From: an uncultured euryarchaeote | Lineage (GTDB): Archaea; Thermoplasmatota; Poseidoniia; Poseidoniales; Poseidoniaceae | Direction: 5' to 3' | NCBI GenBank assembly: GCA_937897005.1 | Contig: CALCOQ010000337.1 | Span: forward strand, 1-9,677 | DNA: 9,677 nucleotides | Part shown: in pieces, positions 6,501 through 9,677 of the stretch | Numbering within the stretch: the stretch's first letter is position 1 | How the letters are laid out: each line of letters begins with the position of its first letter | Position numbers and translations under genes: made by a program | The notes under the pieces: model-generated | The model's input: only the letters and a program-made list of their open reading frames with translations | What the model was told of the DNA's origin: nothing | Databases searched by the model: none

Positions 6501-8679
6501 CTACACCTTCACCTTCGATGATCACCCCGGTGGCCAAGGAGGTATCGTGGCTGGTTATGTGTTGGGAACCGATCCCGCTGGAAATCCTGTTGTTGGAGCA
6601 GGTGGTCCACAATCTGATGAACATCTGTTCATGTACCAACTGGAGACCGATGGCTCCCCCATCATAGTCGAAGGAGTTGGTTACAAGGGTGGTCAGAAGG
6701 CATGGTTGCACCCTGGCAACAGCTACACTCTTGAGATACCGTTACAGGAACCAAATGGCTTGTCAGATATCGAACAAGTGGTCATCGAGTTGGCAGGTAA
6801 TGCTCAGGTCGATACCTTACCCATCATCTGGACCGCCGAGAACAGACAATGTACCTCGTACTCAGATTATATCGTCATCGTAGGTTGTGATGTCTCCACT
6901 CCAGAGGAAGTTCTCACACCATTCACAGAACTTCTGACTTTGAATGTCGAGTTCACTCCTTTGTGGTCAATGCCCAACGAGGGTGAACTGAGGAGAGAGC
7001 CATCAGTGGAAGTGGTTGACCGGTCAGGGCAGTCAGCATTCTCAGTATTCCCAAGTATGCGTTGGCGTTGGGGAACTGATCTGATGATAGATTCAGAAAG
7101 TGTGGTTCTAGAAGTTGATTCTGGTGAAACAACCGATGATGGTGCATGGGCAACACCGGGAGCCGAGATTCTGCTGACTGGCGTCGTCGTCTTCGCCAAC
7201 AGTGGAGAACTCCCTGAGGAGAGTTTCGAGGTCAAGATATCATTGGCAGGTCAGACTCACCACACTTCATTCACCGATGGCTCGTTCTACATCCAGTTGT
7301 ATGCGCCTGCAGATACTGGTAATCATCCTCTTACATGGGCATTGGATTACCTACCGCCGCAGGGTCGCGATGTGACCGATATCTCGTCAGCCTTGTTCTG
7401 GATCGTGGTTGATGGAATCGGTCCCGAGGTCGTCGAGGTGGTGGCTCCGAGAGTAGGAGAACAATTACCCGTCGATAGTTTGGCAGAGATGACTTTCGAT
7501 ATCCGCATCAAGGAACTAGAGGAGATAGATCCAGAATCCTTACTCCTCAACTGGAAATTGGTCGAAGGACCCGAGGCGGATGGAAATGTCATTCTCATGA
7601 AACAGACGCCGCTTGAATTACCAGAAGGCATCCTGTCCAGTCAACAGATTCGAGCCATGGCTGTGGTGAACATCCTCAGTGAGGTCGCAGAAGATGAATT
7701 CCTGAAACAGACTTCGTTACACATCTGGGTCTCTGGCAAGGATGTCGCTGGGAATCAGGTCTTGTCCTCTTCAACCATCAATTCAGAAAATGCCCCTTAT
7801 GCCTCATGGAATATTGAGCAGTTCAAAGCCATATGGAGCGTTTCTCCAGATGATATCGACCTCCCAGAAGGAGCACTCGAGGTCGGGCAGGTTCATTCGA
7901 TATCAATCACATTGAGGAATGTGGGCCTTGCCGGAGGAACCGGCGAAGTATGGGTAACGGGACATGACCTCTCGGGAACTTCCTACGATCTGTTCAAGCA
8001 GGACGTGGAGGTTGGTGCAGGGGGGAGTGAATTGCTTACAGTCGATTGGAAACCCACCCAGATCGGATTGCAGTGGATCGAGGTGCGAGTGGATGGAGAA
8101 TATCTGACCGGCACCGAGGAAGTCGATGTTCAACCGATGCGTGAACAGGGTTATTTCCTTGGTATCGAGGGTGTTGACAACACCGTGTTGATCATCTTCT
8201 CGGTTCTGGTTTTCGCCTTGGTCGGCATCTTGTTCCTGTTTCTCAAGGATTCAATCATCAGACATGAAGGAGAATGGGATGGTGAGGACTTGTGGGAAGA
8301 TGAGTCTGAATATTCTCATGTGGGGTCTGAACATGACGCCTCGATATCACCAGAGACACCCGTGCATGGTGGAGGGATGGTTACCCAACCTCAACACGTA
8401 GACCCGTATCAGATGACAGCCCCGGTTGCAGCAGCACCTGTTCAGGCACAACAGCCGGTCCAACAGTCGGCACAACCAGCACAAGTGCAGGCAGTTACAC
8501 CTCATCTGGTTTCTAATCTGACGGCAGCACAAGCAGAACACAATCCGGGAGTGGGTCCGGGGTGGATGCAGGACGAACAGGGCCGTTGGTGGAAGCAGAA
8601 TTCTGAGGGATTCTGGTATCGTCTGGGTGAGGATGGAAGTTGGTATCCTCCAGAACAGAACCAATATGGCTGGGGCTGA
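3421..8679 (+). CDS. Giant cell-surface protein with C-terminal membrane anchor and Trp-repeat tail
   Basis: Predicted single-anchor surface protein of about 1752 residues; no specific function can be assigned. Residues are numbered from ATG 3421. A signal peptide (1-29) precedes a long ectodomain, a transmembrane helix (1588-1608) and a cytoplasmic tail of 144 residues. The ectodomain is mostly beta-strand-like. It includes a MAM/jelly-roll-like domain with C150, C195, C262 and C263 (about 116-273), a D-x-G-x-D-G-x-x-E-W motif (494-503), an EF-hand-like loop (998-1009), a likely disulfide pair C1144/C1156, and a CARDB-like domain (1478-1572). I count 16 N-x-S/T sequons, all between N98 and N1027. 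The tail has an acidic stretch (1616-1632), a P/Q-rich linker (1656-1694) and three Trp repeats (1716-1742). ATG 3421 is preferred because it puts MARVR directly before the hydrophobic core; TTG 3376 and GTG 3397 are in-frame alternatives. Roles in adhesion, cell-envelope structure or polymer binding are inferred from architecture only. Confidence 0.9.
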   Translation: MARVRSHTYGVFLLIILLLAMPWASVLPAVELESSPNKRLTSVGVTQTLMVSSAGGAASNLVVEVPYGEALTGLSLELEPAILSRSEGISWTGEQHFNHSDAIPDMVDYNNSGLGLMGVDMNWDLNNGGSVPTGWSRGSIDYSLVNTIACGRNGSSGASLSTRGASTYWDSPVVDLSGMSNGQTSYWVRQGYSGCGEEPDSNENFYVQYKTSSGSFTSLRTFSGSTSGSGATGQSYTSTLPSNAFHSNFQLRFYQNTGSGTCCDYWYFDDVSVTRPGGEGNWTSPSFGWSANASYTSLKGPHGIISIDAEVPTGAVFEWSIIDAASGSVMPGYVNRTDLIHDLGVIDWQRYPDLRLKIHMVGGSNGLPVLNAIHINGRLVESFHDDPEDRGWTHSSTNWNDGSVAGTGTLTGPLMELQRPLARMFTDMSINGAAQLEVSLEGGAWTSLAHVGVTQTSDAVHSVQFRVVGSGSWSISEFRVDLDTGGLPLEPIIDIGRDGVEEWVFRNQGIGVWGWQDRLSNGALSHDMSWSVASSKQVNLLLPNAGVGDFSARLSTLSGPAVNVSWSLSVAGVQIVESDIGTFDSIVEMSLNLTQLESLSENLSTVPTSFWSTRGIEFNQAVITIFCESGDIRLHGIRVPYDATAELMFSPMDEMVQAINDGIPDAAVASGMHHVPIPLVLSAPGAIRATITNVQSTAGAKTDAMVVHNASQTVVASEDWIEVVASHLADAGAPASVQLDLVGGRNQTRVEWPLDGGSPTVTGSGDLIEWHPDTPFEGSTNGSRVNSLFSFRLDPGWDDEDWFEIRCRLILENGIRSVPAVKPFGAGQALGVENDVLIHSWQVFNDAGGIIPLEQSQIRAGYNISIEVQTAFDSLPLTFLPRSGVVNVSLFENSVLVATTSELSSGKALFNVLVPLGTTDLEYRVEIEHLHGGDDVTTVEQNRSFISDSLAPYLVDCNIRHYDHLQHSANQLLRFEIHDRPSLPSDLKLMLWRSWVDDWDFDGWPNIDEYEQFDLNIPYDLSAQRGNYTFTFDDHPGGQGGIVAGYVLGTDPAGNPVVGAGGPQSDEHLFMYQLETDGSPIIVEGVGYKGGQKAWLHPGNSYTLEIPLQEPNGLSDIEQVVIELAGNAQVDTLPIIWTAENRQCTSYSDYIVIVGCDVSTPEEVLTPFTELLTLNVEFTPLWSMPNEGELRREPSVEVVDRSGQSAFSVFPSMRWRWGTDLMIDSESVVLEVDSGETTDDGAWATPGAEILLTGVVVFANSGELPEESFEVKISLAGQTHHTSFTDGSFYIQLYAPADTGNHPLTWALDYLPPQGRDVTDISSALFWIVVDGIGPEVVEVVAPRVGEQLPVDSLAEMTFDIRIKELEEIDPESLLLNWKLVEGPEADGNVILMKQTPLELPEGILSSQQIRAMAVVNILSEVAEDEFLKQTSLHIWVSGKDVAGNQVLSSSTINSENAPYASWNIEQFKAIWSVSPDDIDLPEGALEVGQVHSISITLRNVGLAGGTGEVWVTGHDLSGTSYDLFKQDVEVGAGGSELLTVDWKPTQIGLQWIEVRVDGEYLTGTEEVDVQPMREQGYFLGIEGVDNTVLIIFSVLVFALVGILFLFLKDSIIRHEGEWDGEDLWEDESEYSHVGSEHDASISPETPVHGGGMVTQPQHVDPYQMTAPVAAAPVQAQQPVQQSAQPAQVQAVTPHLVSNLTAAQAEHNPGVGPGWMQDEQGRWWKQNSEGFWYRLGEDGSWYPPEQNQYGWG
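3766..4239 (+). other. MAM/jelly-roll-like domain with four cysteines
   Basis: Residues about 116-273 look like a concanavalin-type beta-sandwich related to MAM or reelin-type domains. The clues are SPVVDLSGM, then FYVQYKTSSGSF, then FQLRFYQNT, ending in DYWYFDDVSV. Cysteines 150, 195, 262 and 263 are the only ones in this half of the protein, apart from C627 and C807 further on, so two disulfides are plausible, one involving the adjacent pair CC. The segment is rich in Ser and Gly. Such domains commonly bind glycans or mediate adhesion. The assignment is by eye from strand pattern and the terminal W-x-F-D-D-V motif. Confidence 0.5.
6412..6447 (+). other. EF-hand-like calcium-binding loop in the surface protein
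   Basis: Residues 998-1009 read DWDFDGWPNIDE. Asp at loop positions 1, 3 and 5, Gly at 6, a hydrophobic residue at 10 (Ile here) and Glu at 12 match the canonical 12-residue DxDxDG calcium loop. It lies between beta-rich segments instead of flanking helices, as in thrombospondin type 3 or dockerin-like calcium loops, where the ion usually stiffens a linker. Binding is predicted, not shown. Confidence 0.6.
7852..8136 (+). other. CARDB-like beta-sandwich just outside the membrane
   Basis: Residues 1478-1572 contain DLPEGALEVGQVHSISITLR, then NVGLAGGTGEVWV, then GGSELLTVDWKP and a closing WIEVRVDGE strand. The order of a strand with I-x-I-x-L-R-N-x-G followed by a W-K-P turn is typical of CARDB-type immunoglobulin-fold domains, often found in repeats near the membrane anchor of prokaryotic surface proteins. 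Only one copy is clear here. Confidence 0.55.
8182..8244 (+). other. C-terminal transmembrane anchor
   Basis: Residues 1588-1608 (TVLIIFSVLVFALVGILFLFL) form one uninterrupted 21-residue hydrophobic helix, followed by KDSIIRH. With the N-terminal signal peptide this gives an outside-facing ectodomain and a cytoplasmic tail, consistent with the positive residues directly after the helix. Confidence 0.9.
8566..8646 (+). repeat. Three tandem 9-residue Trp repeats in the cytoplasmic tail
   Basis: Residues 1716-1742 are three contiguous 9-mers: MQDEQGRWW, KQNSEGFWY and RLGEDGSWY. The shared pattern is x-x-x-(E/S)-x-G-x-W-(W/Y). The DNA of the three units differs (for example CAG GGC CGT, GAG GGA TTC, GAT GGA AGT), so the repeat is kept at protein level and is not a recent duplication. 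The protein ends ten residues later. The aromatic G-x-W-W/Y pattern could form a small beta-hairpin module or a docking site for a cytoplasmic partner; the function is unknown. Confidence 0.8.
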
Positions 8680-8695
8680 ACACGAACGCTTGGAC

Positions 8696-8699
8696 GGTG
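8696..8699 (+). promoter_or_regulatory. Short ribosome-binding site of nadE
   Basis: GGTG ends six bases before the ATG at 8706, a normal spacing for pairing with the CACC core of the archaeal 16S rRNA 3' end. The match is only four bases, but it supports ATG 8706 as the start and translation from a shared transcript with the upstream gene. Confidence 0.35.
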
Positions 8700-8705
8700 G
8701 TAGGT

Positions 8706-9677
8706 ATGACCAGACGAATCGCATTGCTACAACTTGACCCTACGGTCGGAGATATCGATGGTAACCGTACCCGGATAGAGGCACTGAGTAGGATAGCAGA
8801 CAAATCAGGTGCCGATGTTGCAGTGGCAACGGAATTGGCCATCTCTGGATATCCGCCACGTGACCTTCTGTTATCGGAAGGCTTCCCTGAGCGCTGTCTT
8901 GCTGCTTGTGCTGGCGTGGATACTGCGTTACCTCTACTTGTCGGAGCTCCGCTTCCACCAAGAGGTGTGAGGGAGAAACCAGGCAATGGAATACTCCGAG
9001 TTCTTCCAGAAGGAGATGTGAGGGAGTTGACACGTAAACAACTTCTTCCGACCTATGAGGTCTTTGATGAAGCCAGATATTTCACTCCTGACAGCAGGCC
9101 GGGAATAGCTCGAGATATCGGTGGACTGGCACTTGGATTGACGGTCTGCGAAGACGCCTGGCAGCATTCGGGTGACACTCCCAGCGACTATGACAGCGAC
9201 CCAATACTCCAGTTGTCAGCCTGGCAGGACCAAGGTGAGCACCTTGATGCAACAGTCAATCTATCGGCTTCTCCCTTCCATCTAGCCAAGCCAGATCAGC
9301 GCACAAATGTGGTAAAAGCCGCCGCCGCTACTCTTGGGCATCCTTTCCTTCTGGCAAATCAGGTTGGTGGAAATGATGATCTCATCTTTGATGGGCGCTC
9401 CTTGGCTGCTTGGCCTGATGGCACCATCATCGAGGCCCCTGCTTGGCAGGAAGGAGTACTGGTGGTTGACCTTGACCATCCTTCACGCTCTTTCTGGATA
9501 GCATGGGAAGAGGGTGTTGATTTCGCTCATTCTTCCTTCGAGATATTCAATGCGGTCTGTGCTGGATTGGGTGACTATTGTCGCAAGTCGTCGCTGTCCA
9601 AGGTGGTTCTGGGCCTATCCGGGGGAATCGATTCTGCGGTCACCGCTGCTGTCGCTGCATATGCCCTTGGGCCGGAG
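8706..9677 (+). CDS. nadE: Glutamine-dependent NAD+ synthetase (3' truncated by the window)
   Basis: Catalyses the last step of NAD synthesis: ATP-dependent amidation of nicotinic acid adenine dinucleotide using ammonia released from glutamine. The 324 visible residues begin MTRRIALLQLDPTVGD, the usual start of the amidase domain. The nitrilase-type triad is present: E43 in TELAISGYPP, K111 in RKQLLPTYEVFD and C148 in TVCEDAW. NLSASPF (185-191) and ANQVGGND (217-224) are further amidase-domain landmarks. The synthase domain begins near 275, and its ATP-binding P-loop SGGIDS lies at 305-310, 14 codons before the window ends. The complete protein should be roughly 540-680 residues. The gene starts 26 bases after the surface protein stop on the same strand, so co-transcription is likely, although no functional link is apparent. 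Identity is firm; truncation is due to the window edge, not mutation. Confidence 0.96.
   Translation, partial: MTRRIALLQLDPTVGDIDGNRTRIEALSRIADKSGADVAVATELAISGYPPRDLLLSEGFPERCLAACAGVDTALPLLVGAPLPPRGVREKPGNGILRVLPEGDVRELTRKQLLPTYEVFDEARYFTPDSRPGIARDIGGLALGLTVCEDAWQHSGDTPSDYDSDPILQLSAWQDQGEHLDATVNLSASPFHLAKPDQRTNVVKAAAATLGHPFLLANQVGGNDDLIFDGRSLAAWPDGTIIEAPAWQEGVLVVDLDHPSRSFWIAWEEGVDFAHSSFEIFNAVCAGLGDYCRKSSLSKVVLGLSGGIDSAVTAAVAAYALGPE

Noticed and set aside
8513..8986. A 157-codon minus-strand open frame across the surface protein/nadE junction
   Set aside because: It is antisense to the Trp-repeat tail and the nadE amidase domain, both firmly coding on the plus strand; its Ser/Pro/Arg-rich translation is typical of a shadow frame.
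9610..9677. Apparent loss of most of the NAD synthase domain of NadE
   Set aside because: The frame is open to the last base of the window, so the truncation is the window edge and not a pseudogene.
1..9677. tRNA or rRNA genes, CRISPR array, insertion sequence, or defence/phage cassette
   Set aside because: Nearly every base is accounted for by four plus/minus coding regions; the two gaps are about 66 and 100 bases and hold no cloverleaf, spaced direct repeats or transposase remnant.

Overview
The window looks like a piece of chromosome from an uncultured planktonic marine archaeon. Marine Group II (Poseidoniales) or a related member of Thermoplasmatota is my best guess. This is inferred from gene content, not from a marker gene. 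It rests mainly on a giant signal-peptide-bearing surface protein with a C-terminal membrane anchor and a Trp-rich cytoplasmic tail, next to bacterial-flavoured housekeeping genes (a type 2 isoleucyl-tRNA synthetase and a glutamine-dependent NAD synthetase). A different marine archaeon, or even a bacterium, is not excluded by the sequence alone.

Layout, left to right. Positions 1-56 hold the last codons of a plus-strand gene ending in a membrane helix. Its stop codon runs into a nested hairpin followed by a T-run (55-88), a plausible terminator between two convergent genes. Positions 123-3317 on the minus strand hold ileS, a complete isoleucyl-tRNA synthetase with an intact KMSKS motif and editing residues. 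Its HIGH signature is replaced by GIHH. A short divergent intergenic region (about 3318-3420) contains two overlapping palindromes and no clear TATA box. Positions 3421-8679 on the plus strand encode a surface protein of about 1752 residues: signal peptide, a long series of beta-sandwich-like segments, one MAM/jelly-roll-like domain with four cysteines, an EF-hand-like calcium loop, a CARDB-like domain, a transmembrane helix and a P/Q-rich tail ending in three 9-residue Trp repeats. After 26 bases comes nadE (8706 to the right edge), cut by the window inside its NAD synthase domain.

The genes do not form an obvious single pathway. ileS and the surface protein gene probably share a divergent control region, and nadE may be co-transcribed with the surface protein gene because the gap is so small. 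I see no RNA gene, CRISPR array, insertion sequence or defence cassette. The points most worth following are the altered IleRS active-site signature, the tripartite Trp repeat in the cytoplasmic tail of the giant protein, and the uneven distribution of N-glycosylation sequons along its ectodomain.
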